Source: Candidatus Kuenenia stuttgartensis
GTDB lineage: Bacteria; Planctomycetota; Planctomycetia; Planctomycetales; Planctomycetaceae
Length of the DNA stretch: 64,000 nt
Assembly: GCA_945904015.1 (NCBI GenBank)
Contig: CAMDPK010000011.1
Coordinates: 17,505-81,504 of the forward strand
Direction of reading: 5' to 3'
Shown: positions 8,151-23,100 of the stretch, in pieces
How positions within the stretch are numbered: the stretch's first letter is position 1
Layout: each line of letters begins with the position of its first letter
The notes under the pieces: generated by a model
Database searches by the model: none
What the model saw: the letters and a program-made list of their open reading frames with translations, nothing else
What the model was told of the DNA's origin: nothing
Translations under genes and position numbers: made by a program

Positions 8151-11100
8151 TTAGGGGATGGAGGCGATCAGTGCGTCGAAACTGGCGTCCGAGAAGATCG
8201 CTGAAAAATCACCGCTGAACTCGCCGGTACTCGACGAGTTCGTCCCGGTACCGCCGTCCAGAGAATCCGCGGTGCCGCCTTCGCCGGCAAGAGTGTCGTT
8301 GCCGTCCTGGCCTCGCAACACATCGTTGCCGGTGCCGGTGCCGCCGAGGAGGGAATCCGCTCCCGCTCCGCCCATGATGCAATCGTTGCCATCTCCGCCG
8401 TTGAGCGTGTCTTTGCCGGCACCGCCACGGATGGCATCATTGCCAGATCCTCCCAGCACTTTATTGAGACTGGTGGCGGTATCGAAGCTGGTGTTGTTGG
8501 CGCTGAACGAGCCCGTGTCGATGACATCGTGTCCATCGCCGCCGTCGATCGTGTCGTTGCCCGCTTCACCGAACAGGAAGTCATTTCCGCCTTGGCCGAG
8601 AATGCTGTCGTTACCAGCGCCGCCATGGATGATGTCATCTGAGTCGGCCAACGCGGAGGAGGGGGCTGTGCCAACGGTCGTTCCGCCAGCACCGCCGTCG
8701 AGCTTGTCGTTGCCGGCACCACCTCGGATCGTGTCTTTGCCACTCAGGCCACCGTTGATCGCGTCATCGCCGATGCCACCGTCCAGTGAGTCGTCGCCAG
8801 CACCGCCGTCGATCGAGTCGTTGCCGTCGCCACCAGCGATGACATCGTTGCCGCCGCCGCCGGACAAGGTGTCGAGTCCCACGCCGCCGTCGATCGAATC
8901 ACCCTGGCTGCCGCCGGTCAGTGAGTCATTCCCCACATTACCGATCAATGTGATGTTGCCCGTCACCGCCGAGGCGTTGATCACGTCGTTGCCACTGCCG
9001 CCATCGACCGTCTTGATTGGCGTCGCACCTGACAGAGTGACGGTATCGACCGCAGTTCCGCCCAGCAACGTTTCGATATCCGACGCGATGTTGATGGTTC
9101 GCGATGAGGTGTTGACTTTGTAAGTGACGGAAAGAGCGCTGGACGTCCAGGTCGAGGCGGCGTTGAGCCCCTTCACCGAGTCGTTGGCAGCGGTACTGCC
9201 CACGAGCGCGTTGATGTTGTTGAAACCGCTTGCAGGAATCGAGGTCGCTGTGCCCTTGAAGCCATCGCTCGTTCCAACCGCCGTCAACAAGATCGCCTGA
9301 GCGAGCGACGTGCCTGCGAAACTCAGTGTGTCGTTTCCAGTGCCGCCGTCGAGCGTACCACTCAATGACGGAGTGCCGCTTGAGTTTGAGAACACAAAGC
9401 TGTCTGGCCCACTACCACCCCGCAAATTCTCGATGCTCGCGAAGGCGATTGAGCCGATTGAGCCACTGTTGGCACCGCTGACCGTGAACACATTGCCGGC
9501 AAGACTGGCGGCCACCAGTGTATCGCTTCCCGATCCACCATCCGCCGTCGTGATTGTCGAGCCGCTCAGGGTAAAGGTGTCGGCCGCTGTGCCGCCGATC
9601 AAAACCTCGATGTCCGACAAGTTGATCGTGCGGGATGAGGTGTAGTTGACCGTCGCGCCGCTGGAAGTCCACGTCGCGGCTGAATTCAAGCCGCGCACCG
9701 AGTCGCTGCCGCTGCTGCCGAACAAGATATCGATGTTCGTGAAGTTGGCGACGGTCACTCCCGCGTTGCCCGTGAATCCATCCGTGGTGCCGGTGCCGGT
9801 CAGAGCGATCGCCTGCGAGCTGGTCATGTCGGTGAATTGCAAGGTATCGCCGCCCGCACCACCGTTGATCGTGCCGGTGATCTTGCCATCTTCTTGGAAC
9901 TCGAAACGATCCGCTTTTGTGCCACCTTGCAGGTTCTCAAACCCGGTGAAGCCGATCGATCCCGATCCGGCCGTGCCGCTGTTGAGACCCGTGATGACGA
10001 AGGTCGTCGACGCACTCGGTGCTCCGACCAGCGTGTCGATCGCGGAGCTGCCGATCACATTTTCGAGGCTGATCAAACTGTTGATGTTGACCGTCTGACC
10101 GCTCGTCTTGCCCCGAAGGTCGAACGTATCTTCGCCGTCCCCGCCGTCGATGATGCCGTTGACGTTGCTGTCCCCAAGCAGAATGAATTGATCATTGCCG
10201 CCATTGCCGGAGAGGTTCACTGTCTGTGACAGACCCAGGATGCGGAATGTGTCATCGGCATCTCCGCCGATCAAGTTCTCGAACGAACGGAAATTGAGGT
10301 AATCCGCAGTGTCGATGTAGAGCACATTGTCGATCGTCAAACCCGGAGAGCTGTAGAAGTTATCGCCGTCGATTTTCCAGGCAGCGGTGTTGTCGTCGGG
10401 AGTGATGTCGTTGATGCCGTTGAGCGTGTCGCTGGCGGTGCCGCCGAGCAACGTGTCGATGTTTCGGAAACTGGTCAGGACGTTGGAATTGTTCGATGAC
10501 AGAACCACTCCGCCGCCGTATCCGCTCGACTGATTCTCGCCGAGCGTCGCGTTGAGCGCCGTGGTGTAGGACACGAAGCTCAGAGTGTCGTTGCCTTCGT
10601 CGCCGTCGATTTCGCCCGCCAACGTGGCTCCGGCCATGAAGCGGAACGTGTCGAGTCCGCCGCCGCCGCCGCCATGCAAGTCGCCAGAACGAATTCCGGT
10701 GATCGTGAACAAATCGTTGCCCCGTCCGCCGGTCATCGTTTCCCAAGCAGCGAAGGTCAGCGTTCGTCCGCCGGCCGAGTACGACATCGAACTGTTGATG
10801 TCCCAGACCGCATCCAAATCACGCAAAGGATTGGCCGAGTCTGGAATCGCTCCGACGAACTGATCGTCGGGCGACGAACCGCCGGTGATTGAATTAATGT
10901 TTTTGAATCCGCCCAGGAGAGCGTCGCCAGTGTTTTCCGTCCCATTGAAGCCATCGAGCCCACCCAAGGCCGCCAGCGTGACCGTTCGGCCGGTTGCCAA
11001 GCCGGCGAAGTTGAGCAAATCGGTACCTAGCCCGCCGTCGATGGTACCGGTCAGGAAACCGGACCCCGTCAACTTGAACGTGTCCGCGCCGCTGGAGCCG

Positions 11101-14100
11101 GTCAAGTTCTGGAAGTTCTCGAACGTCAAGACGGGCGTGGTGGCTCCTGTCGGAGTGACCGTTCCCGAATCCTCAGAGGTGATGTCGAACACCGAACCGG
11201 AGGTCAAACCGATCAGCGTGTCGATGCCGTCGCCGCCGATGACCGTCTCGATCGTGTCGAGATTGTTGAGGTTCACGGAGCCCACGATGCTGCCGATCGT
11301 CGCCGCAGTCGTATTGCCTTCAAAGCTGACCGTGTCGTCGTTCGCTCCACCCGTGATGGTTCCATTGAGCGTCGCGCCTTCATTGAAGCGGAACGTGTCG
11401 TCTCCGGCTCCACCATTCAAGTTGGCGCTTTGGTTTCCGCTAATCCCAAAGAGATCAGAATTGTTGCCGCCGGTCAGGTTCTCGATGCTCGAGAACGGCA
11501 ACGTTGCAAATGGAGCGACGTTTTCCGCGTAGATGCTTGCCGCATCGAGCGTCCACGTCGCCGCCACGTCGCGTCCGATGAGTGTGTCGCCGCCATTGCC
11601 GCCGGCGATGCTGTCGATGTTCTTGAAGTCCCCAGAAATCACCTTGGTCAATGGGCTGCCACTCTCCACTCTCCCATTGAAGCCGTCGGTGAGACCCAAC
11701 CCCGTCAGAGTGAAGGTTTGACCGGTTGACGCCGGAGCGAAACTCAGTGTGTCGGTTCCAGCTCCACCATCGACATAGCCCGTGAGCTTGGCTCCATCGC
11801 TGAAGATGAACGAATCGGTCCCGCCACCACCGATCAAGTTTGCGGTCTGTGTGCCGTTGCTGACCGTAAAGGTGTTGTTGGAATTCAGGCCAACGTTGAA
11901 ATTCTCGAAGGCCGAAAACTCCAACGCCTGTCCGGACAACTGGTCGATGTAGCGGTTCGAGCCATCAATCTCCCAAGTCGCATTCCTGTCATCGATGCCC
12001 TTCAACGAGTCAGTTGTCGCGGCCGTCGCGATGATCGAGTTGATGCCTTTGAATCCGCCAGTGATCGCGCCGGTGTCAGTTCCCGTGAAGCCAGTGCTGT
12101 CGTCACCAGTCAGCTCAACGGTTCGTGCGGTCCCCAGCAGAGACAGATTCAATGTGTCTTTTCCGCCCTTGCCATCAATCGCACCACCGATCGTCACTCC
12201 GGACGAAATCTTGAAGGTGTCATCAGACGCTCCGCCGTTGAACGACTCAAAGAGGGAGTACGTGACCACGACCGTTCCAGCGGAGTTCGCGATATTGCCA
12301 CCCGTGGACGACGTGAGATTCCAAGTGTTGATGGCATTGGGACCGGTCAGCGTGTCGCTGTTCGTCATGCCGCCGACAAAGGTTTCAATCCCCAGGACCG
12401 TGCCGACCTTTGTCGATCCTATTCCGCCCACAATGACGCTCACAGGGGTGGTGTATGCGGCGTAACTCAGCGTATCCAAGCCGGGGGTGCCACCGCCGTT
12501 GATGGTGCCGGTGACCCCGAATGTGTCTGACAAAAAGAAGCGGTCGTTTCCGGTGCCACCCGTCAGGTTTTCAAAGCTGGTGAAGACCGGCGCAGTCGCG
12601 GCATTGGTGAAATTGCCGGTGTTGTCGGCCGTGATGTACCAATCCGTGGCGCTGTTTTTCCCGGTCAAAGTGTCCTTCAACGCCGTATTCGCGGTATTGC
12701 CGACGTAGCTCTGGAGATTGCTAAATCCAGGTACGATACCGGTCGGTCCAGCGAGAATTCCGGTGGCCGTCGAGGTCTGCAAATTGACGGTGGCAGCCGT
12801 TCCATAGGTCGCGTAGCTCAGGACGTTACCAGTCCCCGTACCATTGATGGTTCCGGGTACCGATCCACCAGCGGCGAAGCCAAAGGTGTCCGCAGACGCA
12901 CTGCCCACCAGGTTTTCGAGTCCGAGGAAAGCCAGAGTCAACGGTCCAGCGGACGCGATGGTGCCAGAACCAAGTCCGTTGATGGTCCAATCGAGAGCCG
13001 CAGCAGCGCTCACGGCGGTGAACGTGTCGCTACCCAAGGAATCTTGTCCGGCACCGTCGATGGTGCGGCCCAAGGTGGTGAGCTTCGCTTTAACGCTGTC
13101 GTTATGGCTGGTCCCCACAAAGCCAGAGAATTCTCCGGTCAAAGTCACGGTGACACCGGGTGTGCCCGCCCCGAAGACGGTTTGAGCGGCCGTCGAGTCC
13201 ATGTCGAAGGTCACGCCAGCCACAGCCCCCGTGAAATCCACCGTGTCTTGGCCAGTGCCACTGCTGTCGAGTGTTTGAATCGCACCGGGTGTCAACAGCA
13301 ACGGAAGCTTGTAGCGATCGTTATCGTCCCCGCCGACCAGATTGTCATTGCCGACACCGTCCACCAGGACGTCGTCCCCATCTCCGCCCTCCAGCGAATC
13401 GTTGCCACTTCCACCCGTCAGCAAGTCTTTCCCGCCCCCGCCGACAAGCGTGTCGTTACCCGATGAGCCTGTCAGGATGTCGTCCCCAGCGCCACCAATG
13501 ACGTGCTCGATGCTGCTGATTTTGGAGAGATCCGTTGGATTGATTCCCGTGGCCAGGTTGACGGTCACTGGACTCCCGGCCCCGTAACCCGAATAGCTCA
13601 GCGTGTCCGTGGCGGATCCGCCTTGCAGGGTCTCGATATTAGAGAAATTGAAGCCGTTCAATGAACCAGCTTGGGGGCCGCTCATGTTGAACGTGTTCGG
13701 TGAAGACGCCAGGCCGATGAGCGTATCGTTACCCCCTCGACCGTTTACCGTGACATTCCCCCTGTTGAGCGACGGGTCTAACCCCAATAGCTTCAAGGTA
13801 TCTCCTAAGGTACCGCCGACTCCATCCGCGTTGATCGTCAACGAGTTCGTTGGGTTCTGGAAGATCACCGTCTCGCTGGTGCCAGTGCTGGAAAGCACGC
13901 TCTTACCATCCGCGTTCGTGCCGCTGTCGTTCAGCGTGATGGTGTCGGCCGAGTTGCTGAAGGTAAACGTGCGGTCTGTCGCCACGAGTTCATCGGAGAT
14001 GGGTTCCAGACCCGAGTAGGTGACGACCTTTCCATCCACATTCACCGTGCCACTGCTAGCATTGGTGAAGGTATGGATGACTGTCCCGACCGTTCCGATG

Positions 14101-17100
14101 GCTTTGATCAATTTGAGACTGTCGCTGCCTGCGCCGCTGCCTCCTGCGAAGGCGACACCACCTGCGGGAACGGGAGTTCCACCAGAGCCACCGAAATCAA
14201 TGGTCAGTTCGTTACTGAATCCATTTCGGCCGGTGATCAGGACATCCGTGGTTGTGGCAATGGCCATTGGCGGAACCACGTCGTTAGCGGGAGTCATACC
14301 GCTGGACTCGTAGACGTGTAGTATTCCACCGACGTTGACCAGGGTCACGTTGTCAAAACCTGCCGCCAATGTCACGGTCAACTGTTCGTTAAGGTCCGTC
14401 AAATTGATCCTGATTGTGGCCGTGTCAAACATTGTTTCCGTGATCGGGCTTACGATGTCTGCGACCTGCACGACGAGATCGAAGTACTGGTTGACTTCAT
14501 AGTTCATTTGCGAAGCATCGTTGACGGCGATTTGTCCCTCGTTTGCGCCGCTGGTCACGATCGAAAATGCAGTGGGAACCGCCGTACCGCTCTGGTTGAC
14601 GATTGAGAGGATTGAGTAACTGATCGCTTGACCGGGATTGGGATCAAGCGCCGCGACGGGCGTACCAGGAACCACGGCCCCGCTAAGCGAGTTCTCCACA
14701 ATTGTGAAAGATTGATCGTTGATGACTGGCGCTTGATTGATATCGATATCCACCCTCCCGGTGTCCGTACCGCCGTTGCCGTCGCTGAGCGTATATTCGA
14801 AGAAGTCAGTCAGTGCCCCACTGTTGTCAGGGGCGTAGGTAAACGAACCGTTGGGATTCCAGGTGAACACTGAGAAGAAATCTGGCATATCAGTAATCGC
14901 CAGCACCGTCAGTGTATCCGCAGGGAGATCGACGTCCGTGTCGTTCGCAAGCACCCCATTGGGATTCACAGTGATCGTGAATCCAGCGCGAACGACGTAA
15001 GTGTCGTCGACCGCGACGGGATCATCGTTGACCGGATTGATCTGAATGTCGAACGTGGCCGTCACAAAGGCGTTCGCGTTGGGAGCGGGACCATTGTCGG
15101 TGATTCTCAGCGTGACCGTGGCTGTCCCGTTCACGTCGTTGTCGAGAAGCGTGAACGTCAATTTTCCGGTGGAATCGATCGCTGGCTGGCCACCGGCCGT
15201 GAACAATCCCGAATTGTTATTGCTGAAGTTAGAATACGTCAGTGTCTGGGTGACTTCATCGTCGGCAGTGACCGGGCCCTTCAGACTGCTTGACGCGAAC
15301 GTGTTTCCACCAGCAGTCACGATGTCTGCGGCGGTTGCCCCTTCGAGAACGACGAAAGGACTTGGCGGTGTAAACACCGCAACAGGGGCGTCGTTGACGG
15401 CGGTCACAATGAAGCGACGTGTGTGTGGAAGCAGCAGATTATTGGTCTGCGGTGAGTCCTGCGTTCCGTTCACCGGATTGACCCAGTAGTTCCCCAGGTC
15501 GTTGACGGCGATGTCCAAACTGATGTCGTCGTTGGGGGCACCGAGTCCCGTAGGATCGTTCACGTCCTGTCCTGGCTTGAAGCTCAACCCATCCAGCGCC
15601 GCCTGCAGTTCCAACAGTGTTCCACGGAAGGTGGCAGCGATGACGCCTGCTCCGGCGGGTGCGGCGTCCACCGCGTTGTCAGAGCCGGCGGGGACCATCG
15701 ATCCACCGGGCAGTGTCTCCGCTGCGAAGCTGAAGTCCAATCCGAAGATCGTGGCGAGTTTGAAGGTTCCGTTCGTGGCGGTCAGCGTGACTTGCAACTC
15801 GCCGTTATTCAAGAACGCATCCGCGTCTGTGATCTGGATGGCACTTGCACCCGAAAGCGTGACCTCGGTGTCTTCCGCTGTTGATGGCGTCGTCAGCGGC
15901 AGGACGATCAACGGTCGATCGTTGGAACCGTTCGTCACCAGGATGTTGAACTGGGTTGTGCCGTCCAATTGGTTCGGCTGAATCGTGTTACCCGCCGTGT
16001 CGCGAATCGCATTGGCATAGGCCGGATGCAGCGGATCGGCCTCGTTATTGACCTTGATGTTGTATCGCGCCTCGGACGGGAACACGGTCAGCGCGGTGAA
16101 GATGGATTGATTATTGTTCGCGTTGTAGGCGAAGGTGTAATCGACGTTCTGCACCAGGAGCTGCGGTGCATAGGTCACCAAAGCTCCGGCCAAGTGAGCC
16201 ACGGGGAACGGGCGTGTGACCGTCAAAGTGGTCCCGTTAATTGCCGTGACTTTCATGGCCTCCGAGTCGACCAAAATCGTGAATGGAGCAGTGGTCGGGA
16301 AGCCAGTCGCAGTCGTGAGCTCGATGCTCGGATCAAGCGTCGCCGCATCGAGCGCGAGCGTCCCGGTCACAGCGGCAGAGGTCACCAACGCTCCGATCGA
16401 GTGAGCCACTGGTGCCGTGCGACTCACGAAGAATGTGTTTCCGGCGATCGACGTGACCGTCATCGCCTCCGATTCGACGAAGATCGAGAACGGTGCTGCG
16501 GTGGGGAAACCTGATACGTTGCTGAGCGTGATCGACGAATCCAGCGTCGTGACACTTCCTGCGATCGTCCCGGTCACGATCGCGCTGGTGTAATTGGTGA
16601 TGTCGATCTGCGTCAGTGTGAATGCCGAACCGGCGAGTAATCCGACCAAGCTGTCATCAACCCCCACGCCCGCGTTCGGGAGCGTACCTGGGTCAACCAG
16701 CGAGACTACGAACTTTGTCAGCAGCGGAGGATTATCGATCGACATGCTGTTGTTGGTCAGATCGAGATCCACGCCCGCTTGATTGTCTGGAACCAGGGTG
16801 GTGTTGTCGGGAACCACGTTGAGCGAAGCGACGGGACCACTGAAGTCGGCCAGCTCGATCGCTCCGCGGTCCTTGAAGATGTTCGAACCGAGACCGGCTG
16901 AGACGTCAAAATTCGGCTGCTTGTCGGTCACTCGCTGTTGACCGTAGAGGTCGAAGTCCGGCGAGAAGAGGTTCTGCGTCGGAATCCCCAGCGCGATCGT
17001 CACCGGCGTGTACGTTCCCCGTGCCACGCGAGTATTCAACGAGCTGTCGATGGCTCGATTGGGATCGGAGGCCGTACTCGGAGCCAGATAGAAGTTGCCG

Positions 17101-20100
17101 ACGGACGGATTCAAGAACAATGGAGATAGCGGATTCGCAACTTGGATCGAATTGGTGCCCACAACGCCGTTGCTCGTGTTGTTCTGGAACAGCGTTGTCG
17201 TGACATCAGTGTTCGGTGACGAGGTACCGTCCACCGAAACTCCGAAGACTGTGTTGGCGACGATGTTGTTCATCAACGTCGGGCCGGCATTGTTGGCGAC
17301 CAGAATGCCCGTACCTCTTGGGACCAGACCACCATAGATGGTGTTGTTGACGATCTTGCCCATCGGCACAGCCGCTTGCGGCGAGTTGCCAGGGTCACCC
17401 CGGAATTCAATCCCCGCATTGTTCTGTCCGTAGTTCGACAACACGTTGTTGACGATCATCACGCTGGTCACCAGCCGGTTGGTGTTGGCGACCGGCGTAT
17501 TGCGAGCGACTCCTGGATACGTGAATGAGCCGTTGTTATCGCGAGCGCCCGGTTCCACGACGATGCCCGAACCAGAGATGTCATGCACGAAGTTCCCTTG
17601 GATCACGACCATCCCTTGCGGTCGTGAAACGTTCTGATCGCCCGGAACGACGGACGACGTGTACATCGCGGTACCGATCGTGGCATACTGGCTGCCGATG
17701 AGCCGATCGTTGGTATCAAACGGTGTTGTGACCGACGGAATCACTTTACCGGGAATCGCGGCATCCATCCCGAACGTCATGTACTCTGCACCACGGCGGA
17801 TTTCGAATTGATACGTTCCAGAGCCGATGACGACCGGAGGAGCAGGGAAAATTTTTGATTGCTGATCCGCACGGCTATTCGCAAAGCCTGTGTACAAGTC
17901 TGTGAACGAAGGCGCAGCGGCGGCTGGCCCACCGGCCGTCGGATAGGTGACCATCTCACCACGCTCCGCGAAGCCGACGATCAAGTCGTCAACATAGAAA
18001 CCACCGTGGTTATTGTTCTGACCACGTCGGGCGGCGAGGTCGACATCGTCGCCAATTTCCTCAGAGAAATGACCAAAGCCATCGCCAGGTAACGCGGGTG
18101 CGTCTTGATCGAGCGCTTCACCGACGCTGCCGGCGGTCGAGAAATCGAACCGGAATTGAACGTTGGCGCTCCCGACAAAGGACGACAAATCCACGCGCGC
18201 CTGCCGCCATGTGTCGGTACTAAACAGTTGTTGGACGGCACCGTTGGCGGACATCGCCGCACTGCCATAGGTAGAGTCGTCGGCGAGGAACAGACCCAAT
18301 TCGCCCGCTGCCGGAGCGGGGAAGACTACGGTCAACTGAGAGTTGTTGGTGGCCACCAGGTTCCAGGATGATCCCCCATCGGTGGAGACAAAGACGCGAG
18401 CACTGTCGCGCATGTTCTGGTCGGTCAGGTTGGAACCGCCGCCTGGCGTTCCGTCTCCGGTATCCAACAAGTAATTGAAGTAGAACGTCGGCTTGTCGGC
18501 GGCCGTGTAGCCGGAGAGGTCGATCGTATTGGTCTTCAGCCGTCCGAACGCTCCACCAGGGGTGTTGTAGTTGTTGCGGATATTCACGTTAGAGGTCAGG
18601 TCGTTCTGCCAGATATTATTCAGGACGCCTAACTGGCTTTCGCTCCCCTGATAGGCGTAATAGTTGTTGGTGGTGCTGCCGCCGGGGGTACGAAACGTCT
18701 CCAACCCGAAGTACAAATTCGCACTGCCCACAGACTCTTGATAGCTGTCCTTGTTGTCATTCGTTGCCAACCCGTAGGTCAGATCACGAGGAGCGGCTTT
18801 CAAAGGATCAGAAGGATCACGGCTATTATCGGGAGTCGCATTGATCCCGTGACCGATCGAATTGTTCGTAAACGTCGTCGGATGCCACAGGTTGATGTCC
18901 AACGGCGAAAACGCCAGACCACGAGCGCCGCTCAGGGTGGCGTTCGTCGCGATCACGTCATCGGGCAAGTAATCGCCTGGCACTGAAGAGATCGCGACCG
19001 ACGCGCTCGAAACGCCTCCCATACCAAAGTTGTCGACGATCAGCAGCGGTTGCGCGGTTCCGCCGTAAGTTGGTCCTATGAACTGAACGATATCCGAGCT
19101 GGCCGGAAGTCCTGCTCCAATGGCCGAAACGGTGACATCGGCGGCGGTCAGGGCCGGAAGTCCCACAAGTGCATCAAAGACGCTGAGACGGCCGTCCTGT
19201 TGTGTCGAGATCGGGAACGTCGCGACCGAGAAACTCAAACCCTTCCGAGTTTCAATCGCATTGAAGGACGCCGCATTTCCGCGGATGACGTCGCCGGTGA
19301 CCGTGACGGTGCCACCAACCAAAGTAGTAGTCGCGAGGTCCACGGTAATCACGGGTTGATTCACGTCCACAAACAAAGTGGAGGTGCCCGTGAAGTCAAT
19401 GTAGTAGGTGGCCCCTTGGTTCAAAGTTAAGCCGTTGGATGAAGTGACCGTGACACCGTTCGCTCCAATGCTGGCCAAGGTGTTGAGCTGTGCTTGAACG
19501 GTGGCCGCGGACGCGTTGAAGTTCATGGTGCCTGTGGTGTCAGGTCCGAAGGTCAGTGCGAACCGTCCACTAGCGCTCGGGGACATCGTCAACGCTTGGC
19601 GCTCGAAGTTCCACGACTGCGGCGTGGGAGTGACGAGGATTGCGGGCATGTCCCGATTCGCGCGCAGTCCCGTGAATTGGACCGTGAACGGACTGCCCGG
19701 CATCGGCCCGCCGGTAACGATGGCTTGGCTTCTGCCCAAAGCGGCGTCGAAGTCGGCCTGCAAGACTGCTTGGGTGACATTGAACGGAATGAAGGTTCCG
19801 ATGGTCGTCGTCCCCGGCAAGATCGGATCATTCAAAGTCAGACTGAACGTGTTCACCGGGACGACCGCCGCCAGATTACTATGTGCGGCCGCCGTCGTGC
19901 CATTGGCTCCGCGAGTGACTCCGGTCACGACGTTTCCGAATTGCGTCGCGAGCAAGGTTGTGTAGGTGATCTGCTCATTGTCGATTTGGATCGTCCCGCC
20001 CGTTGAGGGGAAGCCGGCCGTGGAGCTGACCGGAATCGTAGGCTGAACCGCCGTAATCGCGCCGCTTACGTTGGAGGTCACTAAATACACGATGGCATTG

Positions 20101-23100
20101 ACGGAATGCGCCGCGGCGACCGTTCCGTTGACTCCACGAGTCACTGCGGTCCCAACCGACCCGAACGCCGTCGTACCAGTGAACGTCGAGTAAGTGATCT
20201 GCTCGCCGTCAATCAGGATCGTCCCGGCGGCCGGGAAGCCGGTGGTGCTGGCCACGTTGATGATCGTGCTGATAGCAGTTGCGGGCCCGGTCATGGTGGT
20301 CTGACGCCCGCCGGTCATGGTGGCGATCGTCTGAATTTCATTGCCGTCAAGATTTGTCGGGTTACCAGTCAAGTCGTCCAGATTGCGCTGCCCCAGATCG
20401 GCCCCACTGAACGTCAACTGGCTCACCGACATCGTGACCGTCGCGCCGGCCGCGTGGCTCGATGCCGCGGTACCGTTCACGGCGCGGACCAAGTTGAGGA
20501 ACTGCGTTTGCGCCGCGTTCTTCCCGCTGTACGTCATCTGCTCTTGATCAATGGTGATCAACCCGTTGTTGGGGAAGTTGCCCGTGCTCCCAACGTTCAG
20601 CGTCGTGCCGTTGATCGTGACGTTCCCGGTGAGACCGGCGCTCAACGTTGCCGCCGAACCCGCGACAGTCCCGGCCCCGGGGTGAACCGCGGTGATCGCG
20701 TTCTCAACCGCGACCGCGACTTGCGCGGCGGTGGAGACGTTTGCCGTCAGCGTCGCCGTCGTCAACACCCGAGAGATGGTCGCACCGCCGGCGTGATTGG
20801 CGATCGTAGTGCCATTCGCGCCACGCGTGATGCCTGTGAAAGACGTCGGCGTCGTCCCCGTATAAATGATGTCTTCGGTGCCGATCCGAATCCTTCCGAA
20901 AGCCGGAAAACTGGTCGTGTCCACCGCACTGATATCGGCGCTGAGCGGGAAGATGGCCGACCCGTTCGCGTGGTTCACAATCGCCGTGCCATTTGCACCA
21001 CGCGAGACTCCCGTGAAGGACGTCGCTGTGATCCCCGTGTAAATGATGTCTTCGGTGCCGATCCGAATCGTTCCGAAAGCCGAGAAGCCGGTTGTATCTA
21101 CGACATTGATGTCAGTGAGATTCGTTGCCGAATCGGTGACGAGGCTGATTGGCGCATTCACCGCGTGGCTGGCAGCGGTGGTACCGTTCGCCCCGCGCGT
21201 GACCCCCGTGAAGGACGTCCCTGTTGTCCCCGTGTAAATGATGTCTTCGGTTCCAATGCGAATCGTGCCAGAAGCCGGAAAACTGGTCGTGTCGGCGTAG
21301 ATGTCGCTGCTGCTGCTGCTGACGCTGAGCAGAGCGATGCCTGTTCCATCCGGGTGATCGACAATCGCGGTGCCATTCGCCCCGCGCGTGATTCCTGTGA
21401 AGGATGCCGCGGTAATCCCCGCATAAGTGATCTCTTCACTGCCAATCCGAATCGTTCCGGAACTCGGGAAGCCGGTCGTATCGACCACATTAATATCCGC
21501 AACCGGATTGACTCCCGTAGCTCCACTCGTGGTGGCAATACTCGTTACGGTTATTCCACTCAGATGATTGACAATCGTGGTACCACCCGCCCCGCGTGTG
21601 ACCCCGGTGAAGGATGTCGCTGTGATCCCGGTGTAAGTGATGTCTTCAATTCCAATTCGAATCATTCCGGAACTCGGGAAGCCGGTCGTATCGAACACAT
21701 TAATATCCGCAACCGGATTGACTCCCGTGGCTCCAAACGTAGTGTCCGAGGGAGTACCCGACGTTGTCGAAATGGCTCCCGTGGCACCGCTTGCTGTGGT
21801 CGAAAGGGTGGCACCGCTTGTTGCCGTCGTCAGAACCTCGAACACGCTGGCCGTGTCGTTGTGTGGAACGGCCAACGTGCCATGAACTCCGCGTCCGAGC
21901 GGGGCGATCGTGAGGGTCGTCCCTGCACGACTTTGGACGAGCATCTCTTCGTTGTCGACTCGAATGATGAAGTTCGCTCCAGGCAGTCCGGCCGCGCTCT
22001 CGACGTCGAACGACGTATCAACATCATCGATGCTGTCTTGCAAGCTCGTGACGTGATACAGATTGTCCACGAAGCTCAGGGTGTAAGTCCCGCCGTAAGC
22101 GGCGGTGCTCACGAGTTGTATTTCATTCTGACTGACCACCGCCGGAGCGTTGTACGCGATGGGTGCCGTCGTCTGTGGTGCCGTGCCCGGAAGCCCGTCG
22201 TCGTCGAAGGACAGCGTGAAATAACTTCCCGCCGTCGGAGCGCCGGCGACGCTGATCGTCTGCGAAGAGTTCCCGCCGTCGAACGCGATCATGCTATCGC
22301 CGATGTTCGCCAGAGTGGCATCGGTGTTGAGCGCCAGCAAGCTGCCGTCTCGTGTCACGGCGAGCAGAGTGTTCTTGAAGTAGCCGGGAATGCTGATGCT
22401 GTCACCGGCGGCGTGGCCTTTGTCGACGCTTGCGTCGCGAGTCACATCGACCGTCGCAACGTTGCCGACCGTGCTGGACGCGGTCACGCTCATCATTTCG
22501 TCCCCGATGAGCAGATCGAATGGTAACGTCGTTGGCAGCGTATTCAGGAGATTAATCGTGATTGTGGTCTGCCCCGCGGTGATGTCGGCCGCCAACGTGC
22601 CGTTGATAATCGGCACGTTCTGTGGACCAAGGGCCAAGCCTTCAAATCCAGTGTCGCTGCCGTTGGGCTGCACATTGGTCCCGGCTGCACCGAAACCCGA
22701 TGCGCCCGTTCCGATCCCCAGCGATGAAAAGTCGCGACGGATTATTGCCACACCGGACGCCCGATCGATCTCAATCAACTGACTGCCGCGTCCTGCGGTT
22801 CCTTCACCGCTCGTCACCCCATAAAGAATGCCTCCGCCGCTACTGTCGATGCGATCGAACGCCAAACCGGTGACGTTGCCCTGAATGCGCTGGCCAGAGG
22901 GATCATCGCTGCCGCCGAGCGCCGTGATCGTTTGCCCGCCTCGAACTGTCGTTGCCGCATTTACGCCACCCGTCACCGCCGTCAGAACTTGCTGCGCCTG
23001 GGCCGCCAAGTTTCCTGTGCTAGCGGTCACGCCATTGACGGCGTCCACGACCGCTTGAATCGTTGCGAAGGTAGTGCCATCGTTGAAGGCATTCACCGTG

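Noticed and set aside
8158..9123. A 321-codon plus-strand frame rich in Pro/Ser opposite the RTX repeats
   Set aside because: It is the mirror of the GGxGxD codons on the minus strand (GCC/GCCG repeats) and has no ribosome site or independent signal.
19856..22060. Phage tail or viral origin of the GFPssG modules
   Set aside because: Such modules occur in phage structural proteins, but no phage gene, integrase or attachment site is nearby, and the frame and composition match the rest of the giant gene.
20106..22526. An open frame of about 806 codons on the plus strand opposite the giant gene
   Set aside because: It is antisense to the repetitive module array; its Arg/Gly/Asp-rich translation has no domain-like pattern and arises from codon bias of the repeats on the other strand.
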